Assembly (NCBI GenBank): GCA_963575745.1
Contig: CAUYUJ010016136.1
Location: forward strand, 124,001-188,000
Length of the DNA: 64,000 nucleotides
From: Prorocentrum cordatum
Taxonomy: Eukaryota; Sar; Dinophyceae; Prorocentrales; Prorocentraceae
Direction: 5' to 3'
Part shown: piece by piece, positions 20,870 through 37,261 of the stretch
How the letters are laid out: each line of letters begins with the position of its first letter
Position numbering within the stretch: position 1 is the first letter of the stretch
Notes under the pieces: model-generated
What the model saw: only the letters and a program-made list of their open reading frames with translations
Database searches by the model: none
Told to the model about the DNA's origin: nothing
Translations under genes and position numbers: made by a program

Positions 20870-21775
20870 ATCCGGCGAACGAATTATCCACGTAATTCAG
20901 TGAACGCTCCAGCGCCGGGGGGGGGTCCAAGAATCGAGGGGGGGGGGAGCTCGAGCGAGGGGGGGGGGGATCGAGCTCAAGCGGGGGGGGGGGGTGCAAG
21001 GAGGAAGCTCGAGCGGGGAAAGAGGGGAGGGTCGAGCTCAAGCGGGGGGGGGTCAAGAATCGAGAGGGGGGGGGGGGGGAGAGCGAGGACGGGGGGGTCG
21101 AACGGAGGGGGGGGTCGAACTCAAGCGGGGGGGAAGGGTCAGCGAGGGGGGGGGGGGTCGCGGGGGGAGGGTCCAAGAATCGAGAGGGGGGGGGAGCTCG
21201 AGCGAGGACGGGGGCGGGGGTCGAGCTCAAGGGGAGGGGCGGGGAGGGGGGGGGGGGGGGGGCAAGAATCGAGGGGGGGGGGGAGATCGAGCGAGGACGG
21301 GGAGGGGGGGGTCGAACGGAGGGGGGGGTCGAGCTCAAGCGGGGGGGGTCAGCGCCGCGGGGGGGGGGTCCAAGAATCGAGGGAGGGGGGGGGAGCTCGA
21401 GCGAGGACGGGGGGGGGGGTCGAGCTCAAGCGGGGGGGGGGTCCAAGGAGGAAGCTCGAGCGGGGACGGAGGGGGGGTCGAGCTCAAGCGGGGGGGGGGA
21501 GGGGGGTCAGCGCGGGGGGGGGTCCAAGAATCGAGGGGGGGGGAGCTCGAGCGAGGACGGGGGGGGGGTCGAACGGAGAGGGGGGTCGAGCTCAAGCGGG
21601 GGGGGGGGTCAGCGCGAGGGGGGGGTCCACGAATCGAGGGGGAAAGAGGGGAGCTCGAGCGAGGACGGGGGGGGGGTCGAGCTCAATCGGGGAGATGGGG
21701 TCCAAGGAGGAAGCTCGAGCGGGGACGGAGGAAATGGTCGAGCTCAAGCGGGGGGGGAGGGGTCCAAGAAACCGG
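20870..21775 (+). repeat. G-run satellite-like array
   Basis: About 900 bp in which the words TCGAGCTCAAGC, GTCCAAGAATCGAG, GAGCTCGAGCGAGGACG and GTCCAAGGAGGAAGCTCGAG alternate with runs of 6-14 G. Order and spacing vary, so it is a shuffled tandem array. The long Gly/Ser/Arg frames come from the repeat. Very strong G-quadruplex potential on the plus strand. Confidence 0.85.
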
Positions 21776-21833
21776 GGAGGGCAGCGGGGGGAGGAGGGAC
21801 GTCGTCGTCATCATCGTCCGTCGTTGACCCGGT

Positions 21834-21845
21834 CGTCGGTCGTCG

Positions 21846-21918
<73 letters not shown>

Positions 21919-21985
21919 TCGTCCGTTCCCACACGCATCGGGAGCGCCCCGGATCGGCGGCACTGGCCGGAGGCCATTACAAGAA
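21834..21985. repeat. (GTC)n array with repeat module I copy 2
   Basis: About 95 bp of pure GTC followed by GGAGCGCCCCGGATCGGCGG and CACTGGCCGGAGGCCATTAC, the same pairing as at 13660-13800. Confidence 0.85.
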
Positions 21986-22426
21986 TCAATGCCGACTGCA
22001 GAGGTGGAGAAGAGGCAGATGTGGGGTTAGAGGAGCATCTCTCTAGTTGGCTCCTGGAGGCAGGAAGTGTGAGCATCCAGCTGGGAGCGCTCCACAGCCC
22101 CACCTCGGGATACCCCCCCTCTACGGTTGAGTCGGGCGTGTCCCTCTACAGGAGGAGTATTCAGAAATAGGAAAAAATAGTCTAGGGACGATGTTTTGAC
22201 TAGTGCTTGACAGTGTTTGAATCTCTTTTGAATGCTTCATTTTTCACCCAAAATCCGCCTGTAGGGGGTGCACGGTTTCCCCCGGGGCCGTAGGCGACCC
22301 GAGGAGGCGGAGGAGGAGGAGGAGGAGGAGGAGGAGGAGGGGGAGGAGGAGGGGGAGGAGGAGGGGGAGGAGGAAATGGAGGAGTAGGAGTAGGAGTAGG
22401 AGTAGGAGTAGGAGTAGGAGTAGGAG

Positions 22427-26690
<4,264 letters not shown>

Positions 26691-26744
26691 GAGTAGGAGT
26701 AGGAGTAGGAGTAGGAGTAGGAGTAGCAGTAGGAGTAGGAGTAG

Positions 26745-26795
<51 letters not shown>

Positions 26796-26945
26796 GAGGA
26801 GGAGGAGGAGGAGGAGGAGGAGGAGGAGGAGGGGGAGGAGGAGGAGGGAGGAGGAAGAGGAGGAGGAGGAGGAGGAGGAGGAGGAGGAGGAGGAGGAGGA
26901 GGAGGAGGAGGAGGACGGGTCGCCTAAGACCTTCGGAGAAATCTT

Positions 26946-27131
26946 CCTGTAGGGGCACGTGCCCGACCGGTGCGCGCGCCAGAGGGGTGGCGGCCGACCG
27001 CGCGCCTGGCGCCGTAGCCCCTGGCCGTGGCCCCGCCGCTCGCGATGGACTTGGCGATCGGGTCCAGGTGGTCCTCGAGGAGGCTGTCGAGCCTCCAAGG
27101 GCCCAGGGCGAGCGGGAACGCGAGGGGCGGA

Positions 27132-27190
<59 letters not shown>

Positions 27191-28441
27191 CGGCGTCGTC
27201 TTCGTCGTCGGCGGCGGCGGCGGCGGCGTCATCGTCCTCGTCCTCACGGTCTGGACTCCGAGGCGCGATCCCGCGGATCGCGGTCGTACGGACACGATCC
27301 GCGCGGGGCATACGCGAAACACCACCCCGTGTGGTCGCAGTGGTGGTCGTCGTCGTCGTCATCGCCGTCGTCGTTGATGATGCGATTGGCAGTCGACGCA
27401 TCCAACCCTGACTTACAAGTCTATCCCCCCTTCACGTTTCCCCTGGGGGATGTCAGACACCAGGCGGAAGATGAGGCAGCGGAGTATGACGGGGGCACGG
27501 AGGCCGCAGTCGACGGAGGCGGCACAGTGGGAGGGAAGAGAGGGTGGAACGCGCCTGCCGGCGGCGGCGATTGGGGCGAACAGCCACGGGGCGGGCATTG
27601 CACGCATTCGCCCGGGAGCCTCTTCGAAGGCACGGATCATCGGCGCACCCGAACACATGGCTTGCTCTCCCCTGGACCACTCGCCCCGCCGGCGCGGGCC
27701 TGGCGCTGGTGGCGGTTCGCGGGGGCGGCGGGGAACTCGCCCGCGGGGGCGGCCTTCTCCCTGCCTCCTCCCTCCCTCCTCCCTCCCTCCCTCCCTCCTC
27801 CCTCCTCCCTCCTCCCTCCTCGCTGCTCCCTCCTCCCTCTCCCTCCCTGCCTCGTCCCTCCCTCGTCCCTCCCCCCCTCCTCCTCCCTCCCTCCTCCTCC
27901 CTCCCTCGTCCCTCCTCCCTCCTCCCTCCTCGCTGCTCCCTCCCCTCTCCCTCCCTCGCCGCCTCGGAGCTCGGCCAGGGACGGCGACGGCGCAGGCGAA
28001 GGGGGGCCCTCGCACCCGGCGCGGCGCCTCTGCCGGGCGAGCCGCGCGGCGCGCTTGCGCCGGCCGAGGTCCGCCAGGCGCGAGGAGAACATGCCCTCGA
28101 TGAGGCCGTCCAGGTGCTGGCGGCCCTGCGGGGGCACGAGGGGGGCGAGGGGGGCAGGGCTCGAACTGAAGGGGTGTCTTGTGAGCGTGTTTTTTTGGTT
28201 CGGCGCTGCGCCTGCGGGGGCGCGCCGACCAGCCATAAGTGGGGGAGCTATGGTCCTTATACCCCTCTGGGGGGGCCCATCGCTTCGACGATCTCTCGAG
28301 AGGGGTGTCGGAATTGGTGGGTCCCCCAGGGGGGCAAGGACCACAGCTCCCCCTGTTGTGGCTGGCCGGGCACGATGGGGGCGAGGGGACAGGGCTCGAC
28401 CTGAAGGAGGTCTTGTGAGCGTGTTTTTTTTTCGGGCGGAA
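26946..28441. other. Simple-sequence region, no supported gene
   Basis: 27130-27215 is (GTC)n with GGC repeats after it. 27380-27720 shows no motif. 27760-27960 is (CCTCCCTC)n. 28140-28440 contains two copies of CAGGGCTCGA followed by TGAAGG and TCTTGTGAGCGTGTTTTTTT (about 28155-28197 and 28390-28428) around an imperfect inverted GGAGCTATGGTCCTTATACC / GGGGCAAGGACCACAGCTCC pair. Confidence 0.5.
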
Positions 28442-28688
28442 GGGGCGGCAGACGAGCCAAGATCCTCCAAAAGCCAAGTCAGTGGGAGGGGGGGGAGGGA
28501 GGGGGGGGGTCTGGCTCCGGACCTCTGCTCAGTGCGACTGTCTGCAGCAGTGCGGCCGATGGGGGAGGGACCTCACCTGCTCGAAACAGGCGCCAAAAAC
28601 AGCCAAGATCTACTCCATCATGGGCGGGGGGAGGGGTGGTGCGAGGGCCCGCGCCGATCGGCAAAATAATGAATAACAAAACGCTCAC
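28442..28688 (+). repeat. Repeat L copy 1
   Basis: GGGGCGGCAGACGAGCCAAG at the start and CGCCGATCGGCAAAATAATG near the end, with CACCTGCTCGAAACAGGCGC inside. Collinear with 34716-34990. Confidence 0.75.
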
Positions 28689-29095
28689 CTTCCGTCTTTC
28701 GTTATGTTTTTGCTTTCCCTCGTTTTGTCTTCGATCCGCCTTTGCTGCAAAACGAGATCGAAACGAAAACGGCCCACGAGATCGCCAGAGACACCGCTTA
28801 GCGCTTAGATCGACCCTGCGAGGAGCGAGGATGGTGGAGGGAGGGGGAGGAGGCGGAAGGAAGGAACCAGAGAGGGAGGCAACTTCTGACGGGCGTTCCC
28901 AACATGCAGCTCAGCTTCGGAGAAGCGTCCCGATGCGGCCGCGGTGGCCTGTCCAGGTGCTGGCGGCGCCTGGGAACACGAGGGGCCAGAGTGGGGAGGG
29001 ATGGGGTGGGGGGCGCGCACCCATCAAAAAGGAAGCAATGTCTAGATCACCCAACTTCGCGCACCGCGCCTTCCGCTGCGAGACGCGCGATCATC

Positions 29096-29260
29096 TGACT
29101 ACCTACCAGACCACCCCAACCCAACCCGAAGACCCGAATTTCGGGTTGGGGGGGGTATGGGTTCCATACGTGTTTTTTCGATGTTCCCCGACCCCCCCTC
29201 ACTGGAAATGGAGGACAAATTGAGGCCTTCGGGTTGGGTTGGGGTGGTTTGGTGGGTGGT
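29096..29260 (+). mobile_element. TIR element, family G copy 2, perfect 7-bp flanking repeat
   Basis: Same ends as 6695-6862 (inverted CCACCCCAACCCAACCCGAAG). GATCATC lies at 29089-29095 and again at 29261-29267, directly outside the ends. Confidence 0.9.
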
Positions 29261-29436
29261 GATCATCTTCGTCGCGCCCCCGCGGGTGAGCTATTGCATC
29301 GATTGAACTCTGGTAGCGGCCATGGCTGTAAGCTAGCCACCCCGTGCGGGATCGCGGGCCGCTGCAGCGGGACGCCAACCCCCTCGCGGGGGGGCCACAG
29401 GCTCGAGGAGGCCAGGGGACCGCCCCCCGACGACGA

Positions 29437-29468
<32 letters not shown>

Positions 29469-30584
29469 GACGCCGACGCCGATGCCGACGACCGACGACG
29501 ACCGCAGGGATGCGAGAGCAAGCGAAAAGAAAGGATAGAAAAGCGAAGTGGAGCGGAGCGGTCCTCACAGTCCCCCGAAGCGTGGGGCCCAGGGAGATGA
29601 GGAAGGACTGGTTGGGGCTGCTTCGTGAGCCCCGAGGCTCGGTTCGAGCATGCACCCGAGAAGGCCCGCGGCCACCTCTCAACGCAGGCACCGCAGGCGG
29701 GTTGAAGACATGGGCCCGAGCCTCCCCAGCAGTGCACGCCCGTCCTGACGGAGAAGGGACACGACAAGCGGAGGGGGACAGAAGAAATCAGAGGGAGGAA
29801 AAGGGAGGGAGGTGGGGGAAGAGGAGGAGGCAAGGAGACGCGGCATCAGCAGCAGCTTGAAGAGCAGGCTGTTCGTTCTGGCCCGCGAGGCCCCAACTGC
29901 AGGACATCTGTGAAGCAATGTGGCGCCATACCCTGGCACCTGGGCGAACCTGGCCAGGCGAGAAAACAAGGACACAACACAAACCCCTTCGCCACAAGCT
30001 CGCCCCGCGGACCCCACCCTGAGAGACGGCGCAGCCGGACTGACAACCCGGTAGCCTGAACAACAAAAACCACAAAGTAGAAAACAACACGACTCCCGTC
30101 TCACTTGGTGGCCCCATCCAGAGACTCGGGGGGCCACACGGGCAACCCAATAGCATGAGAAAAAACAGCTGGGCAAACTCTTCCAGGAATACTTTCCGAG
30201 GAGTGACCGCCTTCGACACAGACAAATGAACACGCAAGATGAGAGCCACACTGCTGACAACAGCGGAAGCAACACTGTCACACCTGGACCCAAGACGGCA
30301 ATGAACGACTGGAGTTCAGGAACAGATCAGAAATGTCACTAGGACATGATTTGTTCGGTGACGCGTTGGCCAAGGATTTTCCATGCTGGGGTGCTCCCAT
30401 TGCACAAAACGCCTGGCATCCATGACGCGTGCGCACCGCTTCCAATACATGTCGAACTTAATCTGTGGACACGAAAGCTGGGAAACCAAAGGGGTCTCGT
30501 GGTACTGGCTGCCTTGCTTTAAACAGAGGTAGCGCCTGCAATCAACAGTACAATGTTTTATGTTCGCCCGTGTGGGGCCCACAC
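29261..30584. other. Region with no firmly supported gene
   Basis: 29434-29510 is (GAC)n. 29640-30300 shows long frames on the minus strand without motif. 30316-30624 is open in three frames at once with varied composition; one plus-strand frame carries CSHCTKRL, a CxxC pair. I could not choose a strand, so no gene is called. Confidence 0.3.
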
Positions 30585-33500
30585 TGCGCTTTAGCATCTC
30601 ACGTGGTGCAAGCTGTGTTGTCAATACGATGTGTTGTATATTACGTGGCGCACTCTGTGGGGTGCAAACTATGTGGTGTAGTCCACTCTGCTGAACTTGA
30701 AGTCGTCATCTCCACTGCTCGCGCAAACATCCCAACCACCCACCCGCAACTTGGTTTGCAAAACCTCTTAGGACCGACTACGACGACACCGACGACAACG
30801 ACGACGACGACACCGACGACGTCTCCGACGACTGCGACGACGACACCGACGCCGACGCCGACGACGACGAACACGACGACGACGCCACGACGACGAGGGA
30901 GGAGGAAGGACGACGACGGCGACAACGACGACAACGACGACAACGACGAGGAGGGAGGACGGCGACGACGCGAACGACGAAGAAGGAGGAACGACGGCGA
31001 CGCCGACGACGACAACGACAAGGGAGGAGCAAAGACGACGACGACAACGACGACGACGACGACGGCGACGAAATAGGAGGGACGACGACGAGACGCCGAC
31101 GACGGACGACGACGACGACGAGGGAGGAGGAAGGACGACCACGGCGACAACGACGACGGAAACGACCACGACGACAAAGAGGACGACGACGACGACGAAC
31201 ACGAGGAAAACAAAGGACGACGTAGACGACGACGACGACGCGGGAGGAGGGAGGACGGCGACGACGACGACGACGACGCAAGAGCGCGCGCGCGCACGCT
31301 TTTGCTGAAAATGCGTGTTGCGAAACCTTGGGTTTTTGTATGTTTTTTTGGACACACGATTTTGGAATCCTTCCGAAACCGATGGCATTTGAAGGTTTTC
31401 GGCATACGCGCGCGACGACGCGCGCGTCTGCACTTCGCCCCATTTGTTGCAGAGGATTCTCGCGACGGCACACGCGCAAGGGCGTTCGACAGATTTCGGC
31501 ATGCGCGCGCAGCCCGTTAATAGCATTTTGTGAAATGAAAATCTTTGAACAAAAAAACATGGTCTTGTTTCGATGTCGCAAGAGCTCGCGCGGAAACGTT
31601 TTGTTAGCAAATCGGTGTTGCGAAACCCGGTGTTTTTGTATGTCTTTTGGGACCTCGATTGCGAAATCCTTCCGGCACCGAAGGTTTTTGAAGGACCTCG
31701 GCATGCGCGCGCGACGACGCGCGCGTGCGCACTTCGTCCCATTTGTTGCAAAGGATTTGCGAAAAAACTGTTATGTTAGAACAAGTGTCTTGTACAAAGG
31801 AACCTCCGGGGGGGGACCCCGGCTGGCCAGGGATAGTGTAAATTCATAGTTCGGATGGACACGTGGTCTGAATCATATATGATCTACATACCCGAAGGGG
31901 GTGTCGATAACGCCGGGGGGGGGGTAGATCCTATTCTGTTTTTAGAAAGGACAATCAACGTGGTGCAACCTACGTGGTGCAATGTATGTGGTGTAAGGTC
32001 TGTGGTGTATATGGGCTTGGTGCGGCATACGCGGCGCAATCCATGTGGTGCAATTGGCGTTGCCATCCTCGCGCACGGCCGCCTCCCATGCTCGCGCAAT
32101 CATCCCCCACCCGCAGACTGGCTTGCAAAACCCACGCGGCGGCGAGTGCGATGACTGCGTGGCGCTGGCTGGCGCATCGCTGCGGCCGCGCTTGCCAGCG
32201 CATGCTCGCGCGCCCAGCGGCCAGCGCGACCAACTCGACCGCGGTGGCGCTGACCAATGGGCACTTCCCAACGCGTGTTGCAGGCCGCGCGGACGCGCGG
32301 GCACCCCACTGCGAGCCGGTGACTTGGCCAGGCGCGGTATCATGGACACGTCGACAACAGCAGACACGATGATGATAGCATCGACAAAATTGACCATGAT
32401 GGCGATGACGACGGCAAGACCAACAACGGCGCCGATGCTGATCACGCTGGTGACGATCATGGTGTCCTCGCGGGGACGACAATTTTGAAACAAATTCGAC
32501 ATGCGCGCGCGGCCGACGCGCGCGAGTGGCCCGCAGAGTACTCTTTGACAGAAACCGTACCCCCCCAGCGCTTGCACAAGGGCGTTCGAATGATGTCGAT
32601 ATGCGCGCGCGAAGGGCCCGTTTGGTCGAATGCTTTCCTCTAGACATTGCAAAAGCGCGCAGACTTTTTTCGAACACTGGCCTTGCAAAACCTTGTGTTC
32701 GCTAAACGTTTTTCTGAGAGTTCGAGTTTGAACTCCACACGGAACCGGAGTTTGGTTTAAAAGTTTCGGGATGCGCGCGGCGACGCGCACGTGTGCACTT
32801 CGGCCACTTTTCAGCAACATTTGATTGATAACAACCGGTTTTTGATAAACGGCTGCGCCCGCATAGCATTCGTTGAGGAAGATGGCGGAGGGTATCGATA
32901 CCGGCTTGGCTGGGATTATACGGGATCATAATTCAAATGGACGATGGAGCAGAATCGCATGCAAATTGCCATACGAACAGGTTGATGGATAATCTGAAAA
33001 AGGGGGAGGTCGATCCTATTTTCTTGGGCATGGAATCTATGTGGTGCATACTCTGGGGTGCAATATATGCGGTGCAACCTCTATTGTGCCATACGCGTGT
33101 CCTTATGGTACAATATATGTGGTGCACCTACCCCTGCCGAGCGTGAGGTTGTCAACTCCACTGCGTGCGCAACCACCCCACCCACCCAACCGCAACTTGG
33201 TTTCCCTGCACAACCATGCAGCAGCGATTGCGATGACTGCGCGGAGTTGGCTGGCGCATCGCTGCGGCCACGCTAGCGCGCAGGCTCGCAAGCAGAGCGG
33301 CCAACCGACGCGGCCGCTGTGGCTCTGACCGCTGGGCGCTCCCCCGCGTCCCGCAGGCCGCGCTGGCGCGGGCAGTTCGGTGCGACTGGGTGACTCGGGC
33401 GTGCGCGGGATCATGGGGACGGTTCGACAACGGAAGAAACGATGATGAGCTGGCGATGCTGGTGGCGGTGACGATCATGACGACAGCTGATTCTGAACGC

Positions 33501-34440
33501 GTTGTGAACGATGACAGTGACGACAACGGTGCCAATGAAGGTGCCGATGCTGATCGCGTCGTTGACGATGATGGCGTCCACGCGTCGGTGATGAAAGTTT
33601 TGGGGAAATGTCGACATGCGCGCGCGGCAGACGCGCGCGAGTGGCCCGCAAGGTCTATTTGACAAAGACCGTGCCCCCGCCCCCAAACACGCGCGCAATG
33701 GCGTTCGAACGAAGTCGGCATGCGCGCGCGACGGGCGTGTTTGGCCGAATGTGGTGACATTGTTGGAAAGACGACGTTGGCCTTAATGATTCAAAACCGA
33801 TTGGGGACCACGATCTTGAAACCCGTACGAAGCCAAGCGATTTTGAACAATACCAGGGTGGGCGAACGACGGCGCACAGATTTGCACCTCGTCAATGTTT
33901 TAACCGTGGGTTCTTGAAAGCGGGAAATTTGATAAACAAGTGCGCGGTCAAAATACTATTTGACGAACGTGGTGGGGGTGTCAAGCCCGGCCTGTCTAGG
34001 ATAGAACCCGACCTTATCCCTGAGCGAAGGATGGGGCAGCAGCGTATGTACTTTGCACACCCCCAAGGGGGCTCGATAACCCCAGTGGGGTGTAGAAAGA
34101 TCCGAAACCCTTCTTGTTAAGGAGAAACACTATGTAGCGCAGCGAATTCCTGCTCGCAATAAACTTCCAGCTCTACTGCTCACGCAACCATCTGACTCAC
34201 CCACCCGCAAGTTGGTTTGCAAAACCGACGCGACGGCAATTGCGATGACTGCTTGGCGTTGCCTGGTCCATCTCTGCGGCCGCGCTAACCCGCGCATGCT
34301 CGCGCGCGAAACGGCCAGCTAGTTTGGCGCGACCGACGCGGCCGCGGTGGCGCTGACCGCTGGGCACTCCAGCGGGCATTTCAGCGCGAGTCGGCGAGTT
34401 GGGCGGGTGCGGTATCATGGCAACGTAGACAAAAGAAAAC
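30585..34440 (+). repeat. Decayed higher-order tandem array K
   Basis: Four units start near 30594, 31956, 33036 and 34131. Each has ACGTGGTGCAA-type words, then CCACCCGCAACTTGGTTTGC, then GCGATTGCGATGACTGCG and GGCGCATCGCTGCGGCCGCG, then GATGATG/GACGACG sequence, then paired GCATGCGCGCGCG words and a GGGTTTTTGTATG...CCCATTTGTTGCAAAGGATT block. Units differ by many substitutions. The last block resembles module B of the 22.4-26.7 kb array. Confidence 0.75.
30775..31283. repeat. Interrupted (GAC)n array
   Basis: About 500 bp of GAC/ACG triplets with GAGGGAGGA interruptions, placed in the first unit of array K only. It gives Val/Arg/Ser-rich or Asp-rich frames with no coding value. Confidence 0.9.
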
Positions 34441-34715
34441 ACGACGATGGTAGTAGCGATGCCGGGTACGATAATGATCGGGGATACAAAAGACTCGGGT
34501 ACGGGGGACTCGGGTTGGCCTGACGGGGACATCATGAAAATGACGAGACACAATCTGGAATTTGACAGGACGTCCCGCTGCAAACATCCCACGACAACTG
34601 GACCGTCAAAATCCAGGACGCGCTTGTCAAAAAACTTCGAAGGCGGTAGACCAGCCCAAAGAGCCCGCGAGGAGGCGGCGACAGGCGGCGACGGAGCGAG
34701 AAGAAGCCGGCAGCC

Positions 34716-34990
34716 GGGGCGGCAGACGAGCCCAGATCTTCCAAACGCCAAGTCAGTGATCGTTTTTTTTATTTCGGCGTTTCGAAATCGGGAGAAGGGG
34801 GGGAGGAGGGTGAGGGGTCTGGCTCTAGACCTCTGCTTAGTGCAACGGTTTGCAGCAGTGCGTCCTATGGGGAAAAGACTCCACCTGCTCGGAATAGGCG
34901 CCAGAAAACAGCCAAGATTCACTCCAGGGGGGGGAGGGGGGGGCCAGAGCACGCACCGATCGGCAAAACAAGTAATAAAAAACAATCACA
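34716..34990 (+). repeat. Repeat L copy 2
   Basis: GGGGCGGCAGACGAGCCCAG through CACCGATCGGCAAAACAAG, collinear with 28442-28688 with small indels. Confidence 0.75.
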
Positions 34991-35286
34991 AGTAAGCACC
35001 CACAAATGCAAACACTATTTGGTGCAAGCACCGTCTGGTTCAAGCGCAGCTGCACTGGAAGTCCTAGTGCTGGCGCTGGTAATATGACTTCTGCGCTGCA
35101 GCAGCTACAGGGAAAAAAAAACATGACCATCACCCGTCGCAGTAGTAGGGCCAGTCCAGTAGTGCTTGCAACAGACCCGACAGTAGTAGGTAGGACTGGT
35201 TGAGGCCATCGTATCAGCAGTAGTGGCATGCAGTGCCTCTTTCGCTGCCTCTCCCTCTGTGCCTCCTCCGCCTCTGCATCTGAGCA

Positions 35287-35424
35287 GCTTTCGGAGGTCT
35301 GCGCGGATTTCCTGGATCGGCACTGGATTCCCCCCCCCCTGGCGCGCAGAACGCGCCAAGGCGGCACCGCCAGTCATGGGTGTCCGGTGCCGATCCAAGA
35401 AATCCGCGCGGACCTCCGAAAGTC
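35287..35424. mobile_element. Fold-back element, family B copy 3
   Basis: CTTTCGGAGGTCTGCGCGGA at the left mirrors TCCGCGCGGACCTCCGAAAG at the right. The core has fewer nested palindromes than the other copies. Confidence 0.8.
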
Positions 35425-36201
35425 TACGTTCATGTATATGTTTTACTTTGACATTCCTCCAACTCTTAAACGCCTGAACTACCCCTCCTCTTCCTCCCTC
35501 ATATCTGCATCCACCATCTCCCCGAGAGGCCTCCCGCACCTCCTCCGCGGTCAGGTTGAGGCCCACTGCGATGTTCGCTGCGACGCCAAACGAGTAGTCG
35601 CGCAGCCCTCGGCAAAACAAGGGAAGGGGGGGAATGGGGCAGGGCAAAGCCCTGGTCACCACAGATCGAACAAGAAACAACTGCGCAAATATGGTATGTC
35701 GGAATTCCCCGCGCAACTCCGAACACGTATGCATATGTTCTTTTAACATCTGATTCGAAAGACGCGATGGGAATATCGTACTCCTCCTGACCGACCTGGC
35801 AAACTCGTTGCCCCCGTCGCCTTTCTCATCCGTTGCCAATCTCTCACGTACAATATCCACTCTTTCGACCCTCGTCCCTCCTCCTCCTTTAAGCCTTTCC
35901 TCTTCTGCACTTGCTCGCCACACTTTCCATAAACCTCCTCCCCCTCCTCCACCTCCTCCTCGTTCCCCATCCTCACTTTCTCCAGCTGACCATGGTGAGG
36001 TTCACGATGACTGCCGCTGCTACCTGGATGAGAGCCCACACGCTGTTCCCGTGGGTCCCGGGGGCATTATGCGCAGGCTGCCACCTAGGCCTTGCCATCG
36101 CTCGGATATTCCATTCCCAGTGCACTGCTTGGCTTCGTGCGTGCTTTTTCCTTGAGGCATTCCAAGATGCTCCAGGATGAACCAGATGAGCAAAGACCGA
36201 C
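35425..36201. other. Region with one weak short-gene signal
   Basis: 35840-35990 is pyrimidine-rich and ends CACTTTCTCCAG, then GACCATGG at about 35989-35996. The ATG (35992) opens a 62-residue hydrophobic frame (includes LFPWVPGALCAGCHLGLAIA) ending at TGA 36178. A pyrimidine tract plus CAG just before ATG is what a trans-splice acceptor would look like, but the peptide is short and the minus strand is also open. Not called as a gene. Confidence 0.25.
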
Positions 36202-36413
36202 CGTCCCGGCATTCCAATAGGCCAATCGGCCTACCACGATATGTTCTTAGAACCCAAAAATGTTCGAAAAACAAAAACAATGCTCTTATACAGTCAACCC
36301 GACGAATTATAACAAGACAGTCCTAGCCAGAAACGTTCTAAAGAACATTTCGTGCAGACCACAAGAGGTTCTTAGAACATTTTTTGTGGTGAGCCTGTAG
36401 GCGAGCCAGGACG
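36202..36413. mobile_element. TIR element P copy 1
   Basis: The left end CGTCCCGGCATTCCAATAGG and the right end are imperfect inverted repeats, both running inward through CCTACCACGATATGTTCTTA-type sequence. The centre has AACGTTCTAAAGAACATT. About 50-bp arms. Confidence 0.7.
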
Positions 36414-36729
36414 TTTCACGCCACTGTTTGAACATATTCTGGCGCCGGACTCGCCGAGAGAAACGCACACGTCCTGAGTATCGTTGAACCGATCCCCATC
36501 CACTGCGGCGTGGCCTGGGCCCCACTGGCCGACTTACCCCCCTAGATGGGGATATAAGCCGCTCCCTTCGGGTTCCGAGGGGTGTATCCCCTACTGGGGG
36601 TGGTAATTCGGTGGGGGTCTCGATAGATAGATGGATAGAGCGAAGCCGAAACGGCGAACCTGCCTCATGGCCGAGCACTCGGTGTCCCGCCCAGCGGCTC
36701 GTAGGGCAACACGTTGATCAGGGACCGAC
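36414..36729. other. Spacer between the two P elements
   Basis: About 300 bp with no repeat family recognised here and no coding signal. It contains a short GATAGATAGATGGATAGA tract. Confidence 0.4.
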
Positions 36730-36930
36730 CGTCCTGGCACTGCTATAGTCCTACCACGAAATGTTCTTAGAACCCCAAAATGTTTGAATAACAGAAACAG
36801 TGTTCTTAGAACATGAGCCCGATGTGTCAAAACAAGACAGACTCCGCCAAAAATGTCCTGAGAGCATTGCGCGCAGACCACAAGAGGCTCTCAGAACATT
36901 GTTTCGTAGGGCTATGGGCCAGCCAGGACG
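36730..36930. mobile_element. TIR element P copy 2
   Basis: CGTCCTGGCACTGCTATAGT at the left and GGGCTATGGGCCAGCCAGGA plus CG at the right, with internal GTTCTTAGAA / TTCTCAGAAC-type palindromes. Same orientation as copy 1, 320 bp away. Confidence 0.7.
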
Positions 36931-36953
36931 CTTCGTCACTGCTTGAACAACGT

Positions 36954-37146
36954 TCGGGCCGTGCGAAAGGGGGGATAGCAAAGGGGGGTTTGAGAATCAG
37001 CTCACGTAGCTGATATTCCCGGCGCCTCCCGGCGCCAGAGGCGGCTATGCATCGAGGAATGGGCCTCTCGGTGAGGCCGCAACCAGCTGCATGCAGCAAA
37101 TCTCGTAACCCCCCCTTTCCCAATCCCCCCCTTTCGTCCGGTCCGA
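36954..37146 (+). mobile_element. MITE-like element, family A copy 2
   Basis: TCGGGCCGTGCGAAAGGGGG start and CCCCTTTCGTCCGGTCCGA end. Flanking 5-mers AACGT (36949-36953) and CACGT (37147-37151) match at 4 of 5. Confidence 0.8.
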
Positions 37147-37261
37147 CACGTGTGCAACATCGGGGGCGGCAAAGAGGGGGGTGTCCAAGAGGGGGGGGTG
37201 CAAATCATGACCGGCGGCATGTGCGCGACCCAGCAGGGGGGCCAGGGACGTAATGAAATAA

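Noticed and set aside
20900-22030. 376-codon Gly/Arg-rich frame as a gene
   Set aside because: Translation of the G-run array and the (GTC)n tract; no varied protein segment.
27000-28660. 560-codon plus-strand frame as a gene
   Set aside because: Made of (GTC)n and (CCTCCCTC)n translation with no conserved segment.
30316-30624. 102-codon minus-strand gene
   Set aside because: All three plus frames and this minus frame look similarly protein-like, so there is no basis to choose.
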